NCBI GenBank assembly: GCA_030682175.1
Contig: JAUXOM010000134.1
Location: 62,001-126,000 of the forward strand
Length of the DNA stretch: 64,000 nt
DNA from: Rhodocyclaceae bacterium
GTDB lineage: Bacteria > Pseudomonadota > Gammaproteobacteria > Burkholderiales > Rhodocyclaceae
Reading direction: 5' to 3'
Each line of letters begins with the position of its first letter. Position 1 is the first letter of the stretch. The position numbers were made by a program, and so were the translations under genes. Below the pieces are notes generated by a model, which had not been told where the DNA came from, did not search any database, and saw only the letters and a list, made by a program, of their open reading frames with translations. Positions 8,341-16,233 of this stretch are shown piece by piece.

Positions 8341-9903
8341 ATGGCAATCCAGACTGCCCTCACGCTCGACCTGCCCGAGGCAGCGCAAGCCCTGTTCATG
8401 CGCCACCCACTGCTCCGGGGCGCGGCCAGTCGGCACAACGAGTCGCTGCTCAGCATCTATTACGACACGCGCAGATTCACGCTGCGCCAGCAGGGCATCA
8501 TCCTGCGCATCAGGAAGCACGGCGACGGCTGGTTGCAGACGGTCAAACACATTTCCGCTGCGGCAGCCACACCCATCACGCCGTACGAATGGGAAGTGCC
8601 CTATCCAAATCGCTTCGACTTCTCTGCGGTCGATGATGAAGCCGTGCAGCGCGTGCTGGAAAAACCAAAAGTCGCCAGGGGCCTCACCGCCCTGTTCGAA
8701 ACCAGCTTCCGCCGCACCACCTGGCAGTTGGAGCCGGAACACGGCACGATTCTTATGGTCATTCTCGATCGCGGCTGGATCGCTGCAAACGGCCGCCGGG
8801 GTTCGATCTCCGATGTCGAGATCAAGCTGGTGAGCGGATCAAAGGCCCAGCTCTACGCAGTTGCCTTCGCCCTTGCTGCGCGCATTCCGCTGACGCCCGA
8901 GTTCGAGTCCAAGGCCGCACGCGGCTACCGCCTGGCCAGCAACACCCGCCCCGCACCGCTGCGCGCCTCTGTCGTGCCCCTCACCGCTACCGACCATCCA
9001 TTGGCCGCCTTCCGCACCATCGCCCTCAACTGTCTGGTGCACCTGCAGCAAAACCATGCCGGCGCCATGCTCGGCGCTGATCCCGAGTATGTGCACCAGA
9101 TGCGTGTGGCGACACGGCGGCTCTTCGCGGCCATGCGCATGTTCGCGCCGGTGCTACCGACGGAGTTCGCTGCGCAATTATCGCCTCCTCTGCGCGCATT
9201 GATGGCCACGCTCGGCCGCGCCCGCGACCTCGACGTGCTGCTGGCCGAGATCGTCGCCCCCGTCCAGGCGGCGCTTGCCGACGATCCACGCATCCTTGCG
9301 CTAGCCGGCATCCTCGCCGACCGCCTCCATGTCACGCACCACGAGACATCCAGCTTCCTCGCGCGACCCGACTACGGTCACCTGCTCCTGCTGGCAGCCT
9401 CGCTGCTGCACGGCAAGGCCCTGGCCGAACCGGAAGCGCCGGCGACAGACCAGCCCGCCCCCACCCTGCTCGATTTCGCCCAGCGCCGCCTGCGCAAGCT
9501 GCAAGTGCGTACACATCTTCTGGCGGAACTCGCCCGCATCGACGACCCGTCCTCGCTGCATGCCCTGCGCATCGCCATCAAGCGCCTGCGCTACGCGCTC
9601 GAGTTCTTCGGCCCCTTGCTGCCCAAGCGTTCTTTCGCGACGGCGACGAAGCAACTGGCAACGCTACAGGACAAACTCGGCCAGCTCAATGACCTGGCCA
9701 ATGCCGGAACGGTACTGATGGCCTGCGCCGGCGCAGACCCAGGTCTGCGCGAAGCGGTGGCGCTGGTCGGCGGCTGGCACGGTGCGCGCCACGTCGCACT
9801 ACTCGGCTGCGTACCCGAGCATCTGAAGGCCGTACGCAAGCTGCGCCTCCCGAAACTCGCAAGAAGCTCGCCGGGCCACCCCAAGAGTTGCCCGGTCCCT
9901 TGA
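8341..9903 (+). CDS. CYTH-CHAD domain protein (inorganic triphosphatase-like, degenerate CYTH signature)
   Basis: 520 residues. The N-terminal ~200 residues form a CYTH fold (YYDTRRFTLRQQGIILRIRK, WLQTVKH, YEWEVP), the family of inorganic triphosphatases such as YgiF. The C-terminal ~300 residues form a CHAD helical domain with repeated conserved His/Arg elements (VHQMRVATRRLFAAMRMF, LHALRIAIKRLRYALEFF), known to bind polyphosphate. Oddity: the catalytic EXEXK signature expected in strand 1 reads QTALT, and a later acidic strand reads DVEIKL, so metal binding may be lost. A Pho-box-like site precedes it and the PlsC-like gene follows, suggesting a phosphate-linked operon. Confidence 0.92.
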   Translation: MAIQTALTLDLPEAAQALFMRHPLLRGAASRHNESLLSIYYDTRRFTLRQQGIILRIRKHGDGWLQTVKHISAAAATPITPYEWEVPYPNRFDFSAVDDEAVQRVLEKPKVARGLTALFETSFRRTTWQLEPEHGTILMVILDRGWIAANGRRGSISDVEIKLVSGSKAQLYAVAFALAARIPLTPEFESKAARGYRLASNTRPAPLRASVVPLTATDHPLAAFRTIALNCLVHLQQNHAGAMLGADPEYVHQMRVATRRLFAAMRMFAPVLPTEFAAQLSPPLRALMATLGRARDLDVLLAEIVAPVQAALADDPRILALAGILADRLHVTHHETSSFLARPDYGHLLLLAASLLHGKALAEPEAPATDQPAPTLLDFAQRRLRKLQVRTHLLAELARIDDPSSLHALRIAIKRLRYALEFFGPLLPKRSFATATKQLATLQDKLGQLNDLANAGTVLMACAGADPGLREAVALVGGWHGARHVALLGCVPEHLKAVRKLRLPKLARSSPGHPKSCPVP

Positions 9904-9961
9904 AGAAAGAACGACACGCAGCGGCGTTCGTGGGGTGGGTCCCATTAACCGCCATGCCGGC

Positions 9962-10720
9962 ATGCTGACCGCGTTGCGCGCTGGCGTACGGCTGTCACGC
10001 CTTGCCCTGCATTTGCTTGCCGGTGCGCTCGCCGCCGCCCTCGTCTATTCCCGGCTGTCGGCCGGGCGACGCCGCAGCCTGAAGCAGCGCTGGTCGCGGC
10101 AACTACTGGAATGTGTCGGCGTCGAGCTACAGGTCTGCGGCACGGTGGCCGAAGGCCTGCTCGTCGCCAACCACATCTCGTTTCTCGACATTTACGTCAT
10201 CAACGCGGTGGCACCCGCCGCCTTCGTCGCCAAGGACGAGGTGCGACGCTGGCCGCTGATCGGCTGGCTCGCGACGCAGACCGACACCATTTTTCTCGAA
10301 CGCGGCAGCCGCAGCGCAGTACAACACGCCCGTACCAAGCTCGTCGATCATTTGCGTGCCGGCCGGCGCGTGGCGCTGTTCCCCGAGGGCACCACAACGA
10401 CGGGAGAGCGCATGTTGCCATTCCACGGCGCCCTGTTCCAGGCCGCCATCGACGCCGGCGCGCTGGTCACGCCGCTGGCGCTGCGCTACACCGGCAGCGA
10501 CGGCCGGCGCAGCGCGGTGCCGGCCTATGTCGACGCCATCACGCTGTGGCAAGCCTTGCGCGCCATCGTCACCGCCGACGGTCTGGTGGCACACATCGAG
10601 GTGCTGCCGCCAATTCTGGCGCACTGCACCGCAAGCCAACCCCGCGCCGACCGGCGCCACCTCGCCGCCAACGCGCATCGTGACATCGCCCACGCCATTG
10701 GCGCGCCACGCCCGGATTAA
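9962..10720 (+). CDS. PlsC/OlsA-like 1-acylglycerol-3-phosphate acyltransferase family protein
   Basis: About 252 residues from the ATG at 9962; a GTG at 9935 is an alternative start. The acyltransferase HX4D motif is NHISFLD, and the second motif is LFPEGTTTTG; an N-terminal hydrophobic helix (about 10-30) anchors it to the inner membrane. PlsC-like proteins make phosphatidic acid, but OlsA, which O-acylates lyso-ornithine lipid, has the same motifs. Because an OlsB-like gene lies 4.4 kb downstream in the same island and the upstream gene has a Pho-box-like site, OlsA is a reasonable candidate function. The sequence alone cannot separate the two. Confidence 0.85.
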   Translation: MLTALRAGVRLSRLALHLLAGALAAALVYSRLSAGRRRSLKQRWSRQLLECVGVELQVCGTVAEGLLVANHISFLDIYVINAVAPAAFVAKDEVRRWPLIGWLATQTDTIFLERGSRSAVQHARTKLVDHLRAGRRVALFPEGTTTTGERMLPFHGALFQAAIDAGALVTPLALRYTGSDGRRSAVPAYVDAITLWQALRAIVTADGLVAHIEVLPPILAHCTASQPRADRRHLAANAHRDIAHAIGAPRPD

Positions 10721-10782
10721 GGACTTGTTTCAGTCTGGTGACGGTTCCTGCCGGGATACCGGAAGCAATTCACTCGAAGCAA

Positions 10783-10822
10783 CGGTCACCTGCTTGAAAT
10801 ATTCCTGTCATGGCACCGCAAT
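10783..10822 (+). promoter_or_regulatory. Putative tandem Pho boxes upstream of pyruvate-kinase-like gene
   Basis: Four heptamers at exact 11-bp spacing: CGGTCAC, TTGAAAT, CTGTCAT and CCGCAAT, each separated by 4 bases. The third is a perfect Pho repeat. The array ends 55 bp before the ATG at 10878, a normal place for PhoB activation. Confidence 0.6.
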
Positions 10823-10877
10823 ACCATGCATTGGAGTTCGGGTTCTCTACCCTGGTCACGGAAACAAGCAAACACAG

Positions 10878-12731
10878 ATGGCACAAAAAGAGCGCACGCA
10901 AAATGACGAATGGGATGTCGGCGAGTGTCGGGCGCTGATTGACGAATTGTGGTCCCTGCGCGAGGCCATGCTCGCGGCTGAAGCGCAGCTGGCGCCATGG
11001 ATCGGGAAGGTCGATCAAGGCTTCCTCCCTAGCGCACGCAACCTCGCGCATTACCTGGCGCTGCGACACAAGGACCGGCGACCGTTGCAGGACAAGCTCG
11101 CCAGGATCGGGCTTTCTTCGCTCGGGCGGGCCGAATCGAATGTGCTCGCCAATCTCGACAAGGTGCTCGGCATCCTGCATCGTCTGGTGGCGCTGCCATG
11201 GCAATCGCATGCGACGGACGAACCCGTGGGCATCAAGCGCAGCCGCAAGCTGCTGGAGCAGCATACGGCCAGCCTGCTGGGTGTTCCGCCCACGGAAAGG
11301 GCAGTACGCATCATGGTCACCCTGCCCTCCGAGGCGGCTGGTGACTATGGCCTGATCCGCCAACTCGTCGATTCGGGCATGGATATCGCCCGCATCAATT
11401 GCGCCCACGATGGCGCTACGGAATGGAAAGCGATGGTGCGTCACGTCCGTCGCGCAGCCAAGGCCATAGGGCGTCCCGTGCGCATCCTGATGGACTTGGG
11501 CGGACCGAAGCTGCGCACCGACCACCTTCCGGCGAGTACGCCCGTGTTGAAACTGAGGCCAGTTCGCGATGAGTTGGGGCGCGTGCAGATGCCAGTGCGC
11601 CTGGGGCTGTATCCGTCCGGCAGGCCGGCACAAGTGAAGGGCGCCAGCGTCAGCATCGGGGTTGAAGCGGACTGGCTGTCCCGGATTAAGCAGGACGATC
11701 AGCTGCACCTCATCGATGCGCGCGACGCGCGGCGGGATTTCCGGGTGGTGGACCGCGACGCGGATGGCGTGCTGGCAGAGTCTTCGCAGACCAGCTATCT
11801 GGTTCCCGAAACACGGATCGGCCATCGTCACAAGGGCCACCGTACGAGCATCACGCGGATCGTCGACCTGCCGACTCAACCGGGAAGCCTGCGCCTGTCG
11901 CGCGGCAGCATGATCCAACTCGTACGCAGGAAAGTCGGCGCTGGCAAGACGGCACTCCAATCGCAGGAGATCGGCTGCACGCTGCCCGAAATCTTCGGGC
12001 AGGTCAGCGTCGGCGAGCGCATCTGGTTCGACGATGGTCGCATCGGCGGCATCATCCGCCAGGTTGCTGCCGACCGGCTGGAAGTGGAAATCACCCATGC
12101 GCGCGAAGCGGGGGAGAAGCTCGCCGGCGACAAGGGCATCAATCTTCCCGACAGCCAGCTCGAACTGCCTGCCCTGACGGACAAGGATATCGAGGACCTG
12201 GCGACCGTTGCCCAGGAAGCCGACATGGTCGGACTGTCGTTCGCGCAACGGGCGAGCGATGTCGAGGCCCTGCGGGGGCATCTGCAGACGCTGGGTGCCG
12301 AACATCTCGGCATCGTCCTCAAGATCGAGACGCGCCGCGGGTTCGAAAACCTGCCCGAACTGCTCTATGCGGCGCTGGCGGGGAAAGCGGCCGGCATCAT
12401 GATCGCCCGCGGCGACCTCGCCGTGGAATGTGGCTACGAGCGCCTGGCGGAAGTGCAGGAAGAAATCCTCTGGGCGGCGGAAGCCGCCCATTTGCCCGTA
12501 ATCTGGGCCACACAAGTCCTTGAAACCCTGGCGCAGACCGGCCTGCCGTCGCGCGCCGAAATCACCGATGCAGCCATGGGCGAGCGTGCGGAATGCGTCA
12601 TGCTCAACAAGGGGCCGCACATCCTGGATGCCATGCACACCCTCGACGATATCCTGCGCCGCATGCAATCGCATCAGTCGAAGAAACGCTCCTTGCTCCG
12701 CGCCCTCAACGCTTGGGGAATCGGAGCCTGA
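10878..12731 (+). CDS. Pyruvate-kinase-like protein with N-terminal extension and no C-terminal regulatory domain
   Basis: 617 residues from the ATG at 10878. Residues 1 to about 135 form an extra helical region not found in standard pyruvate kinase. Then come the barrel elements: MVTLPSEAAGDYGLIRQLVDSGMD opening split around DIARINCAHD, MDLGGPKLRTD, DKGINLPDSQ, KIETRRGFEN, GIMIARGDLAVECGYERL and PSRAEITDAAMGERAECVML. The expected allosteric C-terminal domain is absent: the protein stops about 45 residues after the barrel. Key Lys and Glu (KIE) and the ARGD loop are present, so PEP/ADP chemistry is possible. Tandem Pho-box-like repeats lie upstream, pointing to phosphate-starvation control. 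One copy of the dispersed 23-bp motif lies within it (11931-11953). Confidence 0.82.
   Translation: MAQKERTQNDEWDVGECRALIDELWSLREAMLAAEAQLAPWIGKVDQGFLPSARNLAHYLALRHKDRRPLQDKLARIGLSSLGRAESNVLANLDKVLGILHRLVALPWQSHATDEPVGIKRSRKLLEQHTASLLGVPPTERAVRIMVTLPSEAAGDYGLIRQLVDSGMDIARINCAHDGATEWKAMVRHVRRAAKAIGRPVRILMDLGGPKLRTDHLPASTPVLKLRPVRDELGRVQMPVRLGLYPSGRPAQVKGASVSIGVEADWLSRIKQDDQLHLIDARDARRDFRVVDRDADGVLAESSQTSYLVPETRIGHRHKGHRTSITRIVDLPTQPGSLRLSRGSMIQLVRRKVGAGKTALQSQEIGCTLPEIFGQVSVGERIWFDDGRIGGIIRQVAADRLEVEITHAREAGEKLAGDKGINLPDSQLELPALTDKDIEDLATVAQEADMVGLSFAQRASDVEALRGHLQTLGAEHLGIVLKIETRRGFENLPELLYAALAGKAAGIMIARGDLAVECGYERLAEVQEEILWAAEAAHLPVIWATQVLETLAQTGLPSRAEITDAAMGERAECVMLNKGPHILDAMHTLDDILRRMQSHQSKKRSLLRALNAWGIGA
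11931..11953 (+). repeat. Dispersed 23-bp motif copy inside pyruvate-kinase-like gene
   Basis: Plus orientation, two mismatches, read in frame as KVGAGKTA. Confidence 0.8.
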
Positions 12732-12735
12732 AACT

Positions 12736-12855
12736 TCAACTCAGGCGGGATACCTCCATCTCACTGATCACCGCGCCGATCGCATCGACGGCCCGGCGCA
12801 TTTCGGCAGCGCCGATCACCCCAAGGCAACCGACGCGGAAGGTATCCACGGTGGT
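12736..12855 (-). pseudogene. Remnant of a PhnW-like aminotransferase 3' end
   Basis: On the minus strand about 40 codons stay open from 12855 to a TGA at 12736 and read TTVDTFRVGCLGVIGAAEMR and on to EMEVSRLS. This resembles the C-terminus of 2-aminoethylphosphonate:pyruvate transaminase and related class V aminotransferases (DTFRIGCIG-type end). A stop lies immediately upstream and no other part of the gene is present, so it is a decayed fragment. Its identification as PhnW and not another class V aminotransferase is from recalled similarity only. Confidence 0.5.
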
Positions 12856-12874
12856 TAGCGATTCCTTAATCTAT

Positions 12875-12903
12875 CTGCAATCTCCCCGTCATCGTCGTGT
12901 CAC
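12875..12903 (+). promoter_or_regulatory. Putative tandem Pho boxes upstream of second GT4 gene
   Basis: Three heptamers, CTGCAAT, CCGTCAT and GTGTCAC, each separated by 4 bases (11-bp period); a weaker fourth (CCTTAAT) lies another 11 bp upstream at 12864. The array ends 24 bp before the ATG at 12928 of the Agt-like gene. Confidence 0.5.
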
Positions 12904-12927
12904 ACGGCGCCCGCAACATGCGTGATC

Positions 12928-14106
12928 ATGCGCGTCGCCCTTGTCACCGAAACCTTCCCGCCCGAAGTCAACGGCGTCGCCATGACGCTGGGGCGACTCG
13001 CCGACGGCCTGCGCCAGCGCGGCCACCAACTGCACCTGGTGCGTCCGCGCCAGCAGCGTGGCGAACAGCCGGTGCTGACGGCCGACTTGCGCGAGCTGCT
13101 GGTCGGCAGCCTGCCGCTACCGCGCTACCCGGGCCTGCGCTTCGGCCTGCCGGCGCACGGCGCGTTGCGCAAAGCCTGGCGCGAACAGCGGCCGGACATC
13201 GTCCATGTCGCCACCGAAGGGCCGCTGGGCTGGTCGGCGCTGACCGCGGCGCGGGGGCTCGACCTGCCGATCAGTTCGAGCTTCCATACCAATTTTGACG
13301 CCTACAGCCGGCACTACGGCATCGGCTGGATGCGTGGCAGCATCGAGCGCTACCTGTGCCGCTTCCACAACCGCAGCCAGATCACGCTGGTGCCGACGCA
13401 GCAGATCGCCCGCCGTCTCGCCAGCGCCGACTTTCTGAATTTGCAGGTGATGGCGCGCGGCGTCGACACCCTGCTCTTCAATCCGCGACGCCGCTCCACG
13501 GAATTGCGTCAGCAATGGGGCGCGTACGCCGACACGCTGGTCGTCACCATGGTCGGCCGTCTGGCCGCCGAGAAGAACCTGATGCTCGCGGTCGCTGCCT
13601 TCGACGCACTGCACCGGACATATCCGAATTCACGGCTGCTGTTCGTCGGCGACGGCCCGCAAAAGTCGGCGCTGGCGGCACGGCACCCCGAGTACATCTT
13701 CGCCGGCATGCGCCACGGTGAGGATCTCGCCGCGCACTATGCCTCGGCCGACATCTTCCTGCTCCCCAGCCTCACCGAGACCTACGGCAACGTCACGCTC
13801 GAGGCCATGGCCAGCGGGCTCGGCGTCGTCGCCTTTGCCAGTGCCGCCGCCCTTGAATTGATCGATGACGGCCGTAACGGACTGCTGGTGAACCCCGGCG
13901 ACGAGCAGTCTTTCATCAATGCGGCCATTTCGCTCGCCGTCTCCCCGGGACTGCTTGCCCGCCTGCGCCTGCGTGCCCCGGCGCGCGTGGCCAGCCTCGA
14001 CTGGGACAAGATCCACGACAGCTTCGCCGGCTTGCTCGAAAATCTCGTGCAGATGCATGCGCGGCGCCAGGACGCCAGGGAGATGTTTGCCATTGCTCCG
14101 GACTGA
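12928..14106 (+). CDS. GT4-family glycosyltransferase (Agt/MgtA-like)
   Basis: 392 residues from the ATG giving MRVALVTETFPPEVNGVAMT. GT-B fold with acceptor motif SSFHTNFDAYSRHYG, the VMARGVDTLLFNP segment and the nucleotide-sugar EX7E motif TETYGNVTLEAMASG. It belongs to the GT4 group that includes lipid glycosyltransferases Agt and SQD2 and mannosyltransferase MgtA. It is followed after 69 bp by a PlcP-like gene, the same pairing known for Agt and PlcP in phosphate-starvation lipid remodelling. Two copies of the dispersed 23-bp motif lie inside it in different reading frames. Confidence 0.87.
   Translation: MRVALVTETFPPEVNGVAMTLGRLADGLRQRGHQLHLVRPRQQRGEQPVLTADLRELLVGSLPLPRYPGLRFGLPAHGALRKAWREQRPDIVHVATEGPLGWSALTAARGLDLPISSSFHTNFDAYSRHYGIGWMRGSIERYLCRFHNRSQITLVPTQQIARRLASADFLNLQVMARGVDTLLFNPRRRSTELRQQWGAYADTLVVTMVGRLAAEKNLMLAVAAFDALHRTYPNSRLLFVGDGPQKSALAARHPEYIFAGMRHGEDLAAHYASADIFLLPSLTETYGNVTLEAMASGLGVVAFASAAALELIDDGRNGLLVNPGDEQSFINAAISLAVSPGLLARLRLRAPARVASLDWDKIHDSFAGLLENLVQMHARRQDAREMFAIAPD
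13412..13434 (-). repeat. Dispersed 23-bp motif copy inside Agt-like gene (1)
   Basis: Minus orientation, one mismatch; encodes part of RRLASADF. Confidence 0.82.
13662..13684 (+). repeat. Dispersed 23-bp motif copy inside Agt-like gene (2)
   Basis: Plus orientation, one mismatch; encodes QKSALAARH, a different reading frame from the copy 230 bp upstream. Confidence 0.82.
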
Positions 14107-14175
14107 CTTTCATGATGCGTTGGCTTCGCCCCCGACCATGAAAGTGGCCCACCCCCCTTCCCTGATCGTTAACCC

Positions 14176-15039
14176 ATGACCCGACGAGTTCGCGCCATCT
14201 TCCTCTCCGACATCCATCTCGGTACGCGCGGCTGCCAGGCTGATCGCCTGCTCGACTTCCTGCGCGACCATGAAGCAGAATACCTCTTCCTGGTGGGCGA
14301 TATCATCGATTTCTGGGTCATGAATCGCGGCATCCAATGGTCGGCGGCGCAGAACACCGTGGTGCAGAAACTGCTGCGTCGCGCCCGTTACGGCGAAAAA
14401 ATCTTCCTCATCCCGGGCAATCACGACGAGGCGCTGCGCGAATACCTCGACATGAATTTCGGCGGCATCCAGGTGGTCGACGAATACATCCACATCGCCG
14501 CCGACGGCCGACGTTATCTGTTGATCCACGGCGACGAATTCGACCAGGTGACGCGCCATCATCGCTGGGTGGCGCTACTCGGCGACATCGCCTACAACGG
14601 GCTGGTGCGGATCAATGCCTGGCTGTCGTGGCTGCGGCGCCGCCTCAATCGCCCCGGCTACTGGTCGCTCGCCGGCTATGCCAAGCGCAAGGTCAAGACA
14701 GCGGTGAGCTTCATTTTCGACTTCGAGGACTCGGTAATCCGCGCCGCGCGCGAACGCGGCGTCGATGGCGTGATCTGCGGTCACATCCACAGTGCGACCA
14801 TCCGCGAGGCCGACGGCATTACCTACCTCAACTGCGGCGACTGGGTCGACAGTTGCACGGCCATCGTCGAGCATCTCGACGGCAGCATGGAACTGCTTCA
14901 TCACTCCGCACCGGCGCAGCTACCCCTGTTCCAGGCGGTGATCACTTCATCCAGGGAGCCACCGGGGACGTTCCCTGAACAAGCGCCCGCCGCCCCGCTT
15001 GATTCACATCATCTTAATCATTCTGCAAAACTCTTGTAA
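14176..15039 (+). CDS. PlcP-like metallophosphoesterase (annotated in databases as UDP-2,3-diacylglucosamine diphosphatase family)
   Basis: 287 residues. Metallophosphoesterase motifs in order: FLSDIHLGTRGCQ, VGDIIDFW, PGNHDE, HGDEFD and CGHIH, with GDWVDSCTA near the end. LpxH proper has a GNRDF-type motif and different spacing, whereas GNHDE, the TRGCQ loop and the FGGI and GDWV(D/E)SCTA elements fit PlcP, the phospholipase that splits phosphatidylcholine/phosphatidylglycerol-type lipids to diacylglycerol under phosphate limitation. Context (Agt-like gene before, OlsB-like gene after, Pho-box-like sites) supports PlcP. True LpxH activity is the alternative. The last codons overlap the Pho-box-like repeats of the next gene. 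Confidence 0.85.
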   Translation: MTRRVRAIFLSDIHLGTRGCQADRLLDFLRDHEAEYLFLVGDIIDFWVMNRGIQWSAAQNTVVQKLLRRARYGEKIFLIPGNHDEALREYLDMNFGGIQVVDEYIHIAADGRRYLLIHGDEFDQVTRHHRWVALLGDIAYNGLVRINAWLSWLRRRLNRPGYWSLAGYAKRKVKTAVSFIFDFEDSVIRAARERGVDGVICGHIHSATIREADGITYLNCGDWVDSCTAIVEHLDGSMELLHHSAPAQLPLFQAVITSSREPPGTFPEQAPAAPLDSHHLNHSAKLL

Positions 15040-15040
15040 C
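15012..15040 (+). promoter_or_regulatory. Putative Pho-box array upstream of OlsB-like gene
   Basis: Heptamers TCTTAAT, CTGCAAA and TTGTAAC at 11-bp spacing; only the last two match the consensus well. The array covers the end and stop codon of the upstream gene and ends 50 bp before the ATG at 15091. Confidence 0.4.
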
Positions 15041-15090
15041 CGACTCTTCCGACAATGTCGTCACACCCCCCAGACGACAAGGAGAACAGC

Positions 15091-15858
15091 ATGCTGCAAA
15101 CCCAAGAATGGCAAGCCCAACGCAAGAATGATCATCAACACTATTCAATCGGCCTGGCGCTCAATGCGCACGAGGTCAAGGAGTCACAGCGCCTGCGCTA
15201 CCGCGTCTTTGTCGAGGAACTCGGCGCCAGGATTCAAACGCCCATCGCCGGCGTCGATGCCGACCGCTTCGATCGGCATTGCGAGCACCTGATTGTCCGC
15301 GACATATCGAACGCCGGTGCCGGCAAGGTCGTCGGCACCTACCGCATCCTGACGCCCGAGGCCGCCTGCCGGGCCGGCAACTACTACAGCGAAACCGAAT
15401 TCGATCTCACCCGCCTGCGCTACCTGCGGGATGGCATGGTCGAGGTCGGTCGGTCCTGCATTCATCCCGACTACCGCAATGGCACGGTGATCGCCCTGCT
15501 GTGGAGCAAGCTGGCCGAATTCATGGCTCACCACAACTACCGCACCCTGATCGGCTGCGCCTCGATCAGCATGGCCGACGGCGGCCACAACGCCGCCAAC
15601 CTGTTCCTGAAATTGAGCGACACGCACCTCGCGCCGCTCGAATACCGCGTTTTCCCGCGCGAGCCCCTGCCCTTCGAACGTTTGTCCAACACTGGCGCCG
15701 CCGCAATACCGCCACTGCTCAAGGGTTACCTGCGCGCCGGTGCCTGGATCTGCGGCGAGCCGGCCTGGGATCCCGACTTCAACACCGCCGACCTGCCGCT
15801 GCTGCTGCCGATGTCGCGCCTCACCCCGCGCTACGCGCAGCACTTCATGCCGGGCTGA
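15091..15858 (+). CDS. olsB: OlsB-like acyl-ACP:L-ornithine N-acyltransferase (GNAT fold)
   Basis: 255 residues from an ATG preceded by AAGGAGAA, which decides this start over an upstream in-frame ATG. Family features: ESQRLRYRVFVEELGA near the N-terminus, VVGTYRILTPEAA, YYSETEFDLTRL, VEVGRSCIHPDYRNG and the C-terminal YLRAGAWICGEPAWDPDFNT with LPMSRLTPRYAQHF. OlsB catalyses the first step of ornithine lipid synthesis, attaching a 3-hydroxyacyl group to ornithine. Ornithine lipids contain no phosphorus and are often induced by phosphate starvation, which suits the neighbours. The partner O-acyltransferase may be the gene at 9962. Confidence 0.88.
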   Translation: MLQTQEWQAQRKNDHQHYSIGLALNAHEVKESQRLRYRVFVEELGARIQTPIAGVDADRFDRHCEHLIVRDISNAGAGKVVGTYRILTPEAACRAGNYYSETEFDLTRLRYLRDGMVEVGRSCIHPDYRNGTVIALLWSKLAEFMAHHNYRTLIGCASISMADGGHNAANLFLKLSDTHLAPLEYRVFPREPLPFERLSNTGAAAIPPLLKGYLRAGAWICGEPAWDPDFNTADLPLLLPMSRLTPRYAQHFMPG

Positions 15859-15950
15859 GAACCCCGCCTGATCGTCTCATCCCGGGCGAGCGCCCTGCCC
15901 AGATGCCTGCAGCCAGCCGGCGATGATTCATCCTTAAAACCTCAGCTCAC

Positions 15951-16078
15951 ACCACGGAGGACACGGAGATCACGGAGAAAAGGCGCAAACGGACAAGATG
16001 CGGGCACACCCGACGGATGACGTCGATTGCTTCCGTAACGACTTGTTTTCGCTCCGTGATCTCCGTGTCCTCCGTGGT
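15951..16078. repeat. Large inverted repeat with 27-bp perfect arms
   Basis: Arms at 15951-15977 and 16052-16078 are perfect reverse complements and contain repeated CCACGGAG/ACACGGAG units; the spacer is 74 bp. It lies in the 375-bp gap between the OlsB-like gene and pit; the rest of the gap shows nothing recognisable. It could form a long hairpin and act as terminator or be a mobile palindrome. Confidence 0.85.
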
Positions 16079-16233
16079 CAACTACTTTTTCTAGGTTCAT
16101 AAGCATTTGATGTTGTGTGATCTTTTCAGGCACCGGGTGCTCTAAACAGGGCGCCGCGCGTCCCTGCTGGAACTGCCTATGCCCCTGCCAGCAACATGGT
16201 GCGATAATCCGACGTTTTTTCGCTGCGTCGACC

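Noticed and set aside
10356-10877. Upstream in-frame extension of the pyruvate-kinase-like gene
   Set aside because: It would overlap the acyltransferase coding sequence and cover the Pho-type array; the ATG at 10878 is better.
13412-13684. Dispersed motif in the Agt-like gene as a protein repeat
   Set aside because: The two copies are in opposite orientation and different frames, so they give unrelated peptides.
15859-16233. Pho box in front of pit
   Set aside because: No pair of CTGTCAT-like heptamers at 11-bp spacing was found in the gap.
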